A DNA stretch of 64,000 nt from Eurosta solidaginis (taxonomy: Eukaryota; Arthropoda; Insecta; Diptera; Tephritidae): positions 60,541,346-60,605,345 of the forward strand of contig NC_090324.1 in NCBI RefSeq assembly GCF_040869045.1, in the 5' to 3' direction. The notes under the pieces are model-generated. The model saw nothing but the letters and a program-made list of their open reading frames with translations, was not told where the DNA came from and searched no databases. The translations under genes and the position numbers were made by a program. Position 1 is the first letter of the stretch; each line of letters begins with the position of its first letter. Shown here piece after piece: positions 33,738 to 45,843 of this stretch.

Positions 33738-35035
33738 CCCATTTTAACAGCTAGAAGTTTAAAATTTCGCCAAATGCTTACGTGTATAGTATATATTGTT
33801 GTCTAAAAAATCATAGAGACCCCTGGTATATATAGTATATATCTCATACAATCGATTGTTCAGATATGAAACTTTGCGCAATTTCTTCCCCATTTTAACA
33901 GCTAGAAGCTTCAAATTTCACCAAATACTTACGTGTATAGAATATATTGTTGTCTGAAAAAATCATTGAGATCGGTGGTATATATAGTATATATCTCATA
34001 CAACCGATTGTTCAGATAAGAAACTTTGCGCAATTTCTGCCCCATTTTAGCAGCTAGAAGCTTCAAATTTCACCAAATGCTTACGTATATAGCATATATT
34101 GTTGTATATTATATACCCGATATAAACTGTCATTTTTGCCCCTTTTTAAGGCTAGAAGCTTCAATATTCATCATATTTCATCAAATAGTTACGTTTACAT
34201 CATATATTTTTGAAATACGTGATTCGTAGTCATAGTTTTTACATGCAGAGCACAAAAAACGTGAACCTTTGCATCCTCACACAAAGTACCTACCTATTTT
34301 ATATTTTATATCTATCTTAAAAATCGTTTAGATATGTTCAAATTTCACCAAATGCTTACGTGTATAGCATATATTGTTGTCTGAAAAAATCATAGAGACC
34401 CGTGGTATATATCTCATACAACCGATTGTTCAGATAAGAAACTTTGCGCAATTTCTTTCCCATTTTAACAGCTAGAAGCTTCAAATTTCACCAAATGCTT
34501 ACGTGTATAGCATATATTGTTGTCTGAAAAAATCATTGTGATCGGTGATATATATAGTATATATCTCATACTACCGATTGTTCAGATAAGAAACTTTGCG
34601 CAATTTCTGACCCATTTTAACAGCTAGAAGCTTCAAATTTTATCAAATGCTTACTTATATAGCATATATTGTTGTTTGAAAAAATCATAGAGATCGGTGG
34701 TATATATATTATATACCCCATATAAACTGTAATTTTTACCCCTTTTTTACGGCGAGAAGCTTCAAATATCATCAAATTTCATCAAATAGTTACGTTTACG
34801 TCATATATTGTTGAAATACGTGATTCATAGTCATAGTTTTTACACGCAGACCACAAAAAGCCTGAAGCTTTGCATCCTCACACAAAGTACCTATCTGTTT
34901 TTTATTTTATATTTATCTTAAAAATCGTTTAAGTATGTAGATCTGTTCACTATATATTTCTTATCTTATACATCCGATTATTCGGAGATTACAAACGGAA
35001 TAAGATTATTGTTCAGCCCCATTCATGAAAGGTAT
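33738..35035. repeat. Outer repeat, right part: tandem array of about 151-bp units
   Basis: Units beginning CCCATTTTAACAGCTAGAAG start near 33738, 33889, 34041, 34459 and 34610, about 151 bp apart. A variant unit with TATAAACTGTCATTTTTGCC and ACACAAAGTACCTA blocks occurs after 34100 and again after 34700, giving a higher-order period of about 570 bp. The right end, TTCATGAAAGGTAT (35022-35035), is the inverse of the left end at 12308. Confidence 0.8.
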
Positions 35036-36149
35036 GAAGTCCCGTTCTTACTTGTTTTAAATTTAAAATACTTTTTTGGAAATAAAATAGTGTTTAAGTG
35101 GACTATAACAGACTTGAAATGATATTTAATTTAGAACCATGTTTAAACCAATAACACTCTATTTTATTTCGACTATGACTATGGGCCTATGAGTACTAAG
35201 TACAACAAGTAGGTACTCTTCACTATAAAATGATGTATGCATTTATGAAAAGTTAAATGTTTTCGTTGAAACTATGAAAAACGTAACAAAAAATATGGGT
35301 ATTTTTAAGAGGCGAATGCAAAAATTTTTAATAAGAAATAAAAATACTAAATATCTTTTCTTAAGAGCTAATAAACGTTTGCAAATCAGCCATGCTGGAG
35401 AAATTTGCAACGTTTCCCACTTTTCATACAAAAATTTCAAAAATTAACAAGATTTCAAAGTATATATTGCGCCGTTATCCCTAATCACCGTCAACTTGTA
35501 TGATGTATGTATAGAATTATTCTAGGCTGAAGGTGATTGATTATTTGGTAAAACGTTATTTCCCTAAAATGAATACACATGCATACATACATAAAACTAT
35601 TTTCATTAGACAATGAAAATCCGCGATACAAACCAATGATAGGCATTCTCAATTTACGTGGGGACTTCCCATAATTAACGATCCTGAAACATGTATGTTG
35701 TGCATCGCTAATCACCATACATACACTTGTATGATGAGACACTTGCCTGCCTGAAGGCCATCGATTTTGGCCTTAAAAAATGGGCTAGAATATATTTATG
35801 TATATACATATTGTATTATAGAAAAATGTGATTATCTATTTCTTTAACTGTTTATATAATCAGACTCACTTCAGTATATAAAGAATAAATGTACATACAC
35901 TTCGAAATAAAGCGCGGAATAGAATTATATAAATAGAGAAATTAACTGAAGAAAGATCATACCAAGGGATAACTACATTGAAGTATCACCAACTAAACCA
36001 AAATACATTTTATGAAGCCTTTTAATATTTAGTGCACAAATATAAACATATATCATGGGCCAATTAACATCAGCCAATTCTTCGATATCCGTAAAAAATC
36101 GCCTTTGCCGAAATAAAAGAAAAAAATAGACAAGGGAGACTATACAATC
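35036..36149. other. AT-rich stretch without a gene
   Basis: No supported coding region. One small motif occurs twice in the same direction: CTAATCACC...CTTGTATGATG at 35481-35505 and 35708-35736. Frames at 35243-35440 and 35491-35742 on the minus strand lack any family signature and have random-looking composition. Confidence 0.4.
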
Positions 36150-37928
36150 ATTCTAACTGCCGGAAAGTGCAAAGTTTGGGGTATTTTCGGCAAAGTAGAT
36201 ATTGGCGGCAGCTTTTTGGACAAAGTCAAACACAAGTGTTACAAAACTTTTACAGAACGAGTTGACAATAGGCCCTGAATAGATATTGATGACGAAACAA
36301 GAAAGGACGTTGTCCGATCTGTTACAGGATGGGTTATAAAAATTGCCGATTGTTGCAAATTGTCGAGGATGAAAGCCTGCAGGAATACGCAGAACTAATA
36401 TTGTCAATAGGAGTCAAGTATGGGCCAAATGTAGACGTCGAAAAATTGCTACCACCCCCTATCACTGTATCCAGAAACATAGACAAGCTCTACAAAATTG
36501 TCTACGATGAAATGAGAACAAAACTAAAGGAACTAAGTGGCAGATTTCTTGGACTCACTTCGGATTTATGGACAGACACTGTTTCAAAGCATTCCTACTT
36601 ATCACTAACGGTGCACTTTATTATAAATGCAAAATTAGTCACAAAATGCCTTCTTTTAAGTCCATGGGCTCCGAGCCCTGTACCAGTAATAATTGCCGAT
36701 TTCTATACCCTGCTGAATACCCTGATTGTTTTTTCACGAACTTTTTCACAATAGATCAAAGTATTCTGTAAAAAGTGACGGAAGCTCTGGACGAATTTGA
36801 CTGCTCCTTGGATAAAGCCATTATTGTTACAGATAGAGGAACTAACATGAAAGCCGCTTTCCAACATCACAACCACATATTTTGTATACCCATTTATTGC
36901 ACAACAAGATGGAAAAATCTCTTTACGAGTCAGCCGATATTAGCGAAATGAAAGAAAAATGCTGACATGTCGTCAGGTTTTTCAAGAGATCTGGAGCCAA
37001 TGCACAATTGACAACAACCCTTAAAAGCATTTCTCCAACAAAATGGAACACAGTTTACTACATGCTACAGTCTCTCAAAAATAACTGGGTTGACGTTGGA
37101 AATATTTTGGAGGAAAATCGTCAACTGAGCCGTATTAGTGGAATAAGCTTAAATACCTTAACAGATACCCCTAAAGTGCTGGCTAAATTTGAGGAAGTAT
37201 CAAAAGAGTTAGAAGGCGATAGCTATCCAACCTTACATTTAATAATAGTACATGTTTACTACTTAATGTGGCATTGTGAATCAACCAACGATGAGTTAGA
37301 ATGCATACAAGAATTGAAGCTACGGCTGCGCACATTGCTTAAGGACACTGTAGGTACTTAGTGTGCATACAAGATTTGAAGCTACGGCTGCACACATTGC
37401 TTAATGACACTGTAGGTACTTAGTAATTTAACAATGATTCATAAAATAGCTCTATTTGTGTTCCCACCGACTAACAATCTGTCCCAGTTTACTGCTGTTT
37501 AGAAAAATGATGTCAAAGAACATTGTTAAACTTTGCTTGAAAGGCTAATAAATGAAGACAGTTTGATAAACAATGAAAACTGTCAGCAGAATTCTCTTTC
37601 AAACTAAAAAGAATGCCTTTTTTCCGGATTTCTCCAGCCTCAAAACATACCTAGTAGTATTGACCGAGTACAACACGAATTGATGCCGTATGAAAATATT
37701 TCCGAAGTCATACAGAACGATTTTGACGTTCTAGAGTGGTGGGAGTTTAATAAACTTAAATATCCTCGGTTATTCCAGCTAAAACGAAAAATATTTGCTA
37801 CTCCTGCTAGTAGTGCCCCTTCAGAAAGAGTATTTTCAAGCGTCAAGCAATTACTTTCAGATAAGCGTAGTTTCCTAGGGATAACCCGACATGTGTTGAA
37901 AAAATTATGTTCTTACATATCAATGTGA
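36150..37928 (+). pseudogene. Hermes/hobo-like hAT transposase, broken
   Basis: An N-terminal BED-finger-like remnant (KVWGIFGKVDIGGSFLDKVK) is followed by a stop near 36275. Then come SIVEDESLQEYAELILSIGV, VDVEKLLPPPITVSRNIDKL, and the catalytic block FLGLTSDLWTDTVSKHSYLS. A break leads to AIIVTDRGTNMKAAF (second catalytic Asp region). The 37008-37361 frame supplies the SPTKWNTVYYMLQSL region. The C-terminal dimerisation block is ATPASSAPSERVFSSVKQLL at 37800-37860. At least five stops or shifts are present. I did not find CAGAG-type inverted ends or an 8-bp duplication. Confidence 0.83.
37303..37424. repeat. Tandem 61-bp duplication inside the hAT relic
   Basis: GCATACAAGAATTGAAGCTACGG... 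to TGTAGGTACTTAGT is repeated at once as GCATACAAGATTTGAAGC..., with four or so differences. The second copy places the same stop codon again. This is a local duplication that happened after the element was inserted. Confidence 0.8.
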
Positions 37929-38671
37929 AAAATATTTAGAACATATCATATAAAAAAACAGGGTCGTTCTAAAATTCTAATTATGAAGATGCGCCGAGGA
38001 ATGTACGATTTTCACCCATGAGTTACGCAATGCCATCCACTTAAACTGCTTTTGATTTCGAGGGCGGCATGCTTGGCCGACCAGTCACTCCTTAACGTTT
38101 CAAGGTGTGCTCAGCAGCATAGCGTAACAAAAACATCCGTTAGAAAGTCTTCGGAGCTACACCAAGAGCTTCTAGAAAAGTAACGTCGACGAATGTAAAT
38201 ATGAGTTCGAAGTCGCAGTTCTATAATTTCTGTGCTGGTATATGGTGTGAGGGTCAGGAGGCGGGGATTTCGGATCTTTCCGAAATGTCCAAAACGTTGA
38301 TTTCCTTAATACATACAAACCAATCCTCTCCTAAATATTATTTTTTTAAATAGAAAAATCAAGCTTTTTAAATTAAGAACATCGGCGTACGCCGCCGCCG
38401 CCGATAAAGTGATCGGCGTAAACCTCTATTGTATACACAAGTATAAGAATATAATGAATAAACAAGTTGTACTATTGAATATACAGGATGTACTACACAC
38501 ATGCGTTGACGCCATTGGTTGTAGTTGTGCTGCATGAGACGAGACCGTGCAAGTACTTGTATATTTTGCTACTCAAAGCCTTTTGTACGCATACACATCA
38601 GTTCTCATGCCAGTGAATTGAATGAGCGCTTATACAAAATTTGTGTGAATGTATTCTTAGGCATATTTTTG
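37929..38671. other. Non-coding stretch between hAT and Gypsy relics
   Basis: No gene. The most visible object is a GC-rich imperfect palindrome at 38381-38420, ATCGGCGTACGCCGCCGCC followed by GCCGATAAAGTGATCGGCG. Its end at 38672-38685 (TGCATTCATGCAGG) is the inverse of 6175-6188. Confidence 0.4.
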
Positions 38672-38685
38672 TGCATTCATGCAGG

Positions 38686-39528
38686 GGTCTAGTTTCAAAA
38701 ACTAAAGACGTTCTTACGAATTCTAAAGAAGCTAAGTTAACGTTAAACATATCGAAATGCGAGTTTCTAAAAACATCAATAATCTTACTTGGTCACTGTA
38801 TAACGCCGGATGGTTTAACTGCAGGGTTAGCAAAAACGACAGCAAATTCAAAATTTTGAACGACCAACAAATGTTACTGAGATAAGAAGATTCTTGGGTT
38901 TGAGTGACTATTTTCGCAAATTTATACCTGGTTATGCTATTATATCGGAACCAATTCGAAAATTGTTACGTAAAGACGAACCTTTTATTTGGGATTGTGA
39001 ACAACAGAAGGTACTCGATGAATTGAAACAAAAACTGACATCCGATCCTGTGTTGGTTGCGTATCGAGTAGAATCAAATCACGAAATACATACTGATGAC
39101 AGTTCATATGTGTAAGCAGGTGTACTGTTACAAAGTGAAAATGATAGCTTGAAACCTGTGGCATATTACAGTAGATCGACTAGTGCTACAGAGAAGAACT
39201 TTCATAGTTACGATCTCGAAACTTTCGCCGTTATAGAGACGTTAGAAAATTTAGATAATATATCGATGGTAAAACGGTGAAAGTCGTAACAGACTGTAGT
39301 GCGGTTAAAACTGCTATGCAAAAACGAGAGCTGATTCCGCGAATAGCAAGATGGTGGTAAAGAGTGCAAGATTTTGATATCGACATAATTCATAGACAAG
39401 GTAGTCAAATGGAACACGCTGATGCATTGAGCATGTGTCCGAACGGGAGTGCCAAGGACACTGATGTAGCAACTCTACGTATAGATAAAAGGGCAATAAC
39501 TCATGACGATTGGTGTTTCGCGGGGCAG
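38686..39528 (+). pseudogene. Ty3/Gypsy fragment, right half (end of reverse transcriptase and RNase H)
   Basis: It begins GLVSKTKDVLTNSKEAKLTL, then NISKCEFLKTSIILLGHC and, after a shift near 38850, RRFLGLSDYFRKFIPGYAII. RNase H follows: HEIHTDDSSYV, a TAA, then AGVLLQSENDSLKPVAYYSR. The KVVTDCSAVKTAMQKREL and IIHRQGSQMEHADALS blocks close it. It ends at HDDWCFAGQ, where a BEL LTR begins. It continues in register with the left-half fragment that ends at 6174, so both may come from one insertion. Confidence 0.8.
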
Positions 39529-40343
39529 TGTAGACCCGGGGAAGTCGGGCGTGTGCGTCGCAAATAAAAAGAAAATAAAGAAAAGAATTACCAACGAGTA
39601 ATGACACATTTATTCACTTTATAAACAACATAAATTCTTACTCTATTTATTATAAAAAGAGGAATTACTTCACAAACCAATTCGAAATTCAATGTTCTTA
39701 AAATATTTAATTACACATGCGTGCACGGCATAAATTATAATTCAACCAGAAAGAAAAGGAAAAGAACTAATTAAAATACACACTTTACTATGCACTTGGC
39801 AATTCAAATTTATCAAATTAATTACTTGCAATCTTAATGCAAGTTCAAATGGTTAAAATATAAAAAATTCATACTTGGCAATTCAAAGTTTAAAAATTAC
39901 ACTCGAGTAATCGGCAAAATTAATTATAAGTCGAAAATGGGAGAGATATTAGGAAACTCACCTGTGAGATAGCTGTTGGCGCTCGAACATTCTAAAACAG
40001 AAGAAAGAGTCAAGCCCGCGAAAAAGTCCGCGGCACTCAACTTTCGTTGAGTTTTTCCCCTTCAAAGTTAGCTCTAGATTGGTGTATAATCCCAACTTTC
40101 CAATCCGGCATGTGAACACACCATAAGTGGAGAAGTATCGAACTAACTATCAGCAATACGAACAATAAAGAAAAAGTATCGAAAAAACCACTGCCAGCAC
40201 TAAGAATTTTGTGAGCTATTAAATGAACTTGTACCGAATTTTGAATTTTATATATGGCGTTAATAAATTAAATGGTTAACAAATAAAGAGTCAGCCAAAC
40301 AAATATTAAGAACCTCAGATTTTCATTGCATCTAGACTGCACA
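39529..40343 (+). repeat. Candidate 5' LTR of BEL-3
   Basis: It begins TGTAGACCCGGGGAAG exactly where the Gypsy coding ends, and finishes ATCTAGACTGCACA. Seven bases later TGGTGGCCCATGAGGGG could be the primer-binding site. No second copy is in the window, so the ends are inferred. It holds two small hairpins near 40012-40055 (GCCCGCG...CGCGGC and ACTCAACTTTCGTTGAGT). Confidence 0.5.
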
Positions 40344-40659
40344 TATTTATGGTGGCCCATGAGGGGATTTTCTTAATACAAACGTTTTTCTTATCCTATT
40401 GAACACGAGGCGTGTTAACAACAACAAATTCTGCAAGTCACTGCATTATAGTTTGTTTAACACTTACTCATCACGAAGCACAACAACTATAACATTAAGA
40501 TCGGCATTCAGCACAAATCCTTGGCAATTTATCTATTCGGTGAAAACGGGCAATTGGACGAGATCGCATGTTGAAGGTAAGATAAGGGTATGTGTGGGCA
40601 ATTGAGTGTTATTAAGCATTAGTCAGAATCAAACAATTAACTTACGAAAAACCATTAAT

Positions 40660-43600
40660 ATGAGTGAGTCAGGGGAACCTGCAGCTTTGATCAAACTGCA
40701 ACAAAATCGTTTAACGACACTGTCCAAAACATTGATAAATTTCAAAAAGGACGCGGTTGGGCGTAAGAATGCAGTGTACTTCCAACAGCGTTTTAAACGA
40801 GTTGACGAGTTGAACCGGGAGTTTTATGCAACTCATAATGACATCGTTCGTTCTGATATCGACCCCGACGATGATTATTTAAAAGACGATATAGCATCTC
40901 AGTTTGAAGACGCTCACTTAGATGTAGTTTGCGCACTTACACAACAACGCGATTAGCGGCATCCACCTAAACCGGAGCTGGCGGAACCAAATCGCAGCAA
41001 CAATGAATCCGTTATTCACGCCCATTGCACATCAGCTATTCAATTCCCCCGGTTACCCGTTCCAAAATTTTCTGGAAAGATTACGGAGTGGCCTAGTTTT
41101 CACGATTCGTTCAACCGATTAATTCATAATAACTGTGAGTTGAATGACATTCAAAAATTCCATTACTTAAAACAGGCACTTCCAGTTGACCACGATACCG
41201 ATCTACATCAGATGCTGCTTACAGAGGTTAATTACCAAATAGCATGGGAATTTCTACTCAAACGGTATAACAATCCGCGTATTCTTTTCTCTCATCACAT
41301 GATTACGCTTTATAATCTACCCGTACTAGCACGAGAAACTTCTGATGCGCTAAAGGCAATGCTTAATGCTGCAAATGCTTGTATTATTGAATTGAAGCGT
41401 CTGGAACTTCCAATTATACGGTGCGATCATTGGATCGCCCATTATTTAACTACAAAGCTGCCCAGCGAAACTCATCGGGCATGGGAACGGCATTTGGGTT
41501 GCAAGACTGACATACCAACATATTCGGCACTCCAAGAGTTTTTGACAAGTCTTTTGTTCACCATCGATGCTATCGAAAACCGTAACATGGTATTTGATAA
41601 TTCCTCTTCACGCAATATCTCGAGAGGTAACAAGACTTCAACAAATTCCAGTTCTCATTACCCGAAGTCTGCGGTACCGGCTCAAAGGGTCAAAAGCTTA
41701 CATGCATCGACTAAAGTTGACCTAAACAGAGAACAGGCGTGTATCCTATGTAGTCAGGCACATATCTTACGACGTTGTCCCACATTTCTTTCAAAAGATT
41801 GCTACCAACGAAAAGAAATAGTCGATAAGGCCAACCTTTTCTAAATTGTTTAGGTACATCTCACATACTTTCACGTTGTACAAGCAGTAAAAACTATCTC
41901 CAATGTGGCCAACGGCATCATACGTTGATACATTTTCCGTTAGCATCAAAGTCATTCAACACACACACACCAAAACAACTAACATCAAACCATTCACCAA
42001 CAATAGCACAAGGTCCCCACAACCTTCCATGGGCAAACACACTGTCTCCATCAGCAGATGTCTTTGACCCCAAGGTGGTCACGAATGCTCATGCCAAAGT
42101 TGCCATACACTCCACCCAATTTGATCAGGTGCTCGTTGACAGGTCAGCGACGCCAGTACTTCTAGCTACCGCTTTAGTATTGCTACGCAACGAGGCCAAC
42201 GACCAATCCACATTAGTGTACGTGCTCATGGATCAAGGGTCGGAAGGGACTCTCATCTCGGAAACTGCCGTTCAGCGATTAAGGCTCCAAGCAGACATAT
42301 GTGGAGCAGGTCCCAACACATCCAGTCATTCAAAGGAAAGGGTTAGTTGCATACTTCAATCCTGCCACGACGAGCACTTCGCCGCTCCTATATTGAATGC
42401 GTATGTCCTAAAACAACTCACAACGCAGCTTCCAAGTCAGCCAATCGTACCGCCGTCGTTGACTCATTTACAGGGCTCCCATTACCCGACCCTATGTACT
42501 ATCAGCCGAAAAAGATTGATCTGATCATTGGAGCTGATATTATTGCACAAATTTTGCTACCGGAGACTCGGATCGGTGATATGGATCAACCGATAGCACA
42601 GCAAACGCACTTAGGCTGGATCTTTTCAGGTCGCATCGCATCCACCCCATCGCCTAGGGTCAGAGTCCGCAGTCACCATAGCAACATTGAGCTTGAATCA
42701 CTCTTACACAAATTTTATGAAAGTGAGCAGGTACCAGCGGAACCCATATTATCGGAGCAAGACAGATGGTGTGAAGAATTCTTTCGTACCACCCATACTA
42801 GGCAAGCTGACTGTAAATATCTGGTCCGACTGCCATTAAAGTCGTTATATGACCCAAATATTACGTTGGGAAAATACAAGCAGATCACGCCGAATAGGTT
42901 TTATAAACTCGAGCGAAGACTTCAACAAGATCCTGATTTGCGCGATAAGTACACGGACGGAATAGATGATTTTTTCCGTCTCAATCAAATTACTCTAGCA
43001 ACCACAAGCGAGGATCAACATTGTAAAATGAATGCGGCCAATAAGCCCACCGTAATATCATGTGTTCTGCCCCATCATGCAGTGGTGAAGAACGAAAGAT
43101 TTACGACTACGGTTCGAATCGTTTACTATGCTTCGGCAAAAACCTCCAATGGCCGTTCACTTAATGACCTTTTATGCACCGGGCCGTCGTTACAAAACGA
43201 TCTGCTTCAGTCATTTTGAAGTGGCGCCTACACACTTACGTCCTTATTGCAGATATGCAAAAAATGTATCGCTGTATAAACGTACACAAGAATGACACTC
43301 AGTATCAACGCATCCTGTGGCGCAATAAAGAAGGAAATATTCCAGAATATTGCATTACCACTGCTTCCTCACCATATACTGCGATTCGGGTTATCCATCA
43401 GTTAGCACACGATGAAAGGAGTAATTTTCCGCTCGCCAAAAATGTTTTACTGCATGGCATCTATGTGGACGATATCTTTAGCGGAAGTGACTTCATGGAG
43501 GAAGCAACTCACATACGTGACCAACTTATATCCGTGCTCAGGTCAGCTGGAATGGAACTCCGAAAGCAATACACCAGAGCTCTTGGAGTCCATCCCACGT

Positions 43601-44630
43601 GAGCATCAATATTATAATCCTGTGCTTCAACTCAACGAGAACGAAACCGTTAAAACTCTTGGCTTTCATTGGCATCCTGCTATGGATTCATTTACATTTT
43701 CAATCAACTTTTCCATTGACGTTACAGCAACAAAACGGTCTGTTTTGTCCACCATCGCCCGATTATTCGACCCTCTCGGATTTCTAACTCCAGTCACGGT
43801 TGCTGCGAATATCATCTTAAAAGAAAATTGGACTACAAGAGTTAAATGCCAAGAAGGTCATATGTCATCTTTAGAGTGGGACGAAGAGCTACCTTCGTCA
43901 CTAAAAACGATATGGCGTTGCAGAATTACCACTAGTTAAGTCGATCACAATACCGCGAGGGGTGCAATATTCCCGGCAACTTGTAAGATCAGTGGAGCTA
44001 CATGCCTTCAGCGATGGTTCTTCAGTCGCCTAAGCAGCCGCCGGCTATGCTCGAATTGAGTACAACCCTCACGAAACCCACACGCATATTATCGCGGCCA
44101 AGAGTAAAGTCACTCGTGCACGTGGCCTAATCCCACGATGAGCGAACTCCAAATTGACGCCATAACCACGGAGGAGAAACCCGTCAAGGTAAATGTGAAT
44201 TCGACAATATCGAAACAACGTTTCTCGTCATTTTCGAGACTCATACGTATTACCGCATGGATATTGAGAGCAACTCACAATATGCGCCCAGAAAATATTC
44301 AAAATAGCATAGCTGGATCACTTACTGCAATGGAACTTCAACAGAGCTTATTTAGGATTGTACGGTGTGTGCAGCATGAAGCGTTTGGATCGGATATTCT
44401 TCGAATTCAGGCGGGCCATGCTCTACCAGCGAGTAGCAAACTAGCCAGTTTAACCCCATTTGTCGACGACTAGATGGATCTGCGAATACGTGGTCGTCTC
44501 AAACACGCAGCATTACCGTATGGTCAACGACATCCTCTCATTTTGCGAAGCAATCATCATTTTACAATCTTGGTAATTAATAATGCCCACAATAATACGT
44601 TGCATGGCGGTGTACAATTAACTCTTGCCA
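40660..44630 (+). pseudogene. BEL-3 gag-pol, first part, broken
   Basis: The ATG at 40660 gives MSESGEPAALIKLQQNRLTT. A TAG at 40954 interrupts; the DUF1759 gag continues (LPVPKFSGKITEWPSFHDSF) to zinc knuckle CILCSQAHILRRC and a stop at 41842. Further frames give the protease-like VLMDQGSEGTLIS and IDLIIGADIIAQIL. The reverse transcriptase has IADMQKMYRCI (first Asp) and YVDDIFSGSD. RNase H (ELHAFSDGSSVA) is broken by a stop. The integrase zinc region NAHNNTLHGGVQLTLA is cut at 44630 by a non-LTR element and continues at 49885. About ten breaks; inactive. Confidence 0.85.
44619..44630. repeat. Left target-site duplication of the LOA-like element
   Basis: TAACTCTTGCCA here is repeated exactly at 49885-49896. 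The BEL-3 reading runs from one copy to the other once the element and one duplicate are removed. Confidence 0.9.
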
Positions 44631-44733
44631 GGTAGGTAGGTTGAACTGGCCGGTCCATGAGGACCTCACATAGACTGATTGAGTCCGTAGTGTTACCAGA
44701 AGTTTGTTTTAACGACTAAACTGAAAAACCCTA

Positions 44734-45111
44734 TCAAAAACCAGGACCTATGTTATAAAATAACTCCGTCCTCTTAGCAAATACTAGAAGCTTCCTAGGA
44801 CTTAAGCCACTTGCTGCTTCTAGATCTGACAGCTGTATCACTCCTAATAGCTGGAGTCTTAGCCTGGCAAGTGCAGGGCACGAGCACAGAACGTGATCGA
44901 TCGTTTCCTCCTCCAACCCGCACTTCCTACATCTGCTATCACTGACCAAGCCTAGTTTAAAGGCATGTGACGCCAGAAGGCAGTGTCCAGTCAAAATACC
45001 CGTAATCAGTCTACAGTCCTCTCTTTTTAATGATAGGAGCAACTGTGTTAGACTAAGGTTGTAAGACCTACACATAATCTTCGACACTTTACAGCCCGCG
45101 CTTGAACCCAC
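44734..45111 (-). pseudogene. Non-LTR ORF2 C-terminal region with cysteine motif
   Basis: The frame gives NLSLTQLLLSLKREDCRLIT, GILTGHCLLASHAFKLGL and then CRKCGLEEETIDHVLCSCPA, the CCHC-like motif that ends ORF2 of many I-group elements. It overlaps the RNase H frame, from which it is separated by one frameshift. It ends KLLVFAKRTELFYNIGPGF close to the 3' untranslated tail at 44631-44733. Confidence 0.75.
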
Positions 45112-45812
45112 GCCTTTCCGGCTTGGTCCATCATGTGCACCTCTCGCCTTCGCTTGATCTCGCCCAATCTAATTGGGACATCTACGGAGCAAGCTTCAAG
45201 GGATGTGCCCTTGTTAGCTAGTTCGTCCGGTTTTTTATTCCGATCTATTCCCATATGCCCTGGGACCCAATATAGATGTATGCTTCTCTCTGTCCCGATT
45301 CGCTCCAGAGACTGCTTACATTCTAACACGCATTTAGATGCTGTGCTATGCGAGATTATTGCCTTAATTGCTGCTTGACTGTCAATATAAAAGTTAGCAC
45401 AGATGCAGCTTAAGCTATTCTCTTCCAAGGTTTCTACTGCTTTAGTTACGGCTAATATTTATGCTTGGAAAACGCTACAGTAATCCGGCAGCCTGTAGGA
45501 TCTGCTTATTTCCGGATCAGCGCAGTATACCGCAGACCATACACCTTCCACTACTTTGGAACGATCGGTGTACACATGTATCGCCTCGTCCGTCATTTGC
45601 GCACCCTTGCGCCAACCGTCCACCTTTATTGTGGCCTTAAGATCTTCCTCGAAGCGCAGATAGGGAATCATGTAGTCTGTTCGTCTTGTGATTGATGACG
45701 CTATACTACTATGGCCATATGATCGGCGCTCAAGCTGCCCCGAAGCACCGAGCCTGGTAGCGGCCGTTAACGCTTTGTTCTTTGCTACCAGGTCTACAGG
45801 TGGGATGTGCAA
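45048..45812 (-). pseudogene. Non-LTR RNase H domain
   Basis: Two frames (45812-45459 and 45428-45048) together carry IHVYTDRSKVVEGVWSAVYC (first catalytic Asp; the usual Gly after it is Arg), then ANFYIDSQAAIKAIISHSTA and YWVPGHMGIDRNKKPDELAN. The usual GNEKADELA is altered to RNKKPDELA, so an active-site neighbourhood has decayed. A stop between the frames near 45455 confirms inactivation. Confidence 0.8.
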
Positions 45813-45843
45813 AATGGCATACAGTGCAGCCGTCGGCGTTTTT

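Noticed and set aside
40012..40055. Hairpins that might be terminators
   Set aside because: They lie in a eukaryotic LTR-like region; a bacterial-style terminator has no meaning here.
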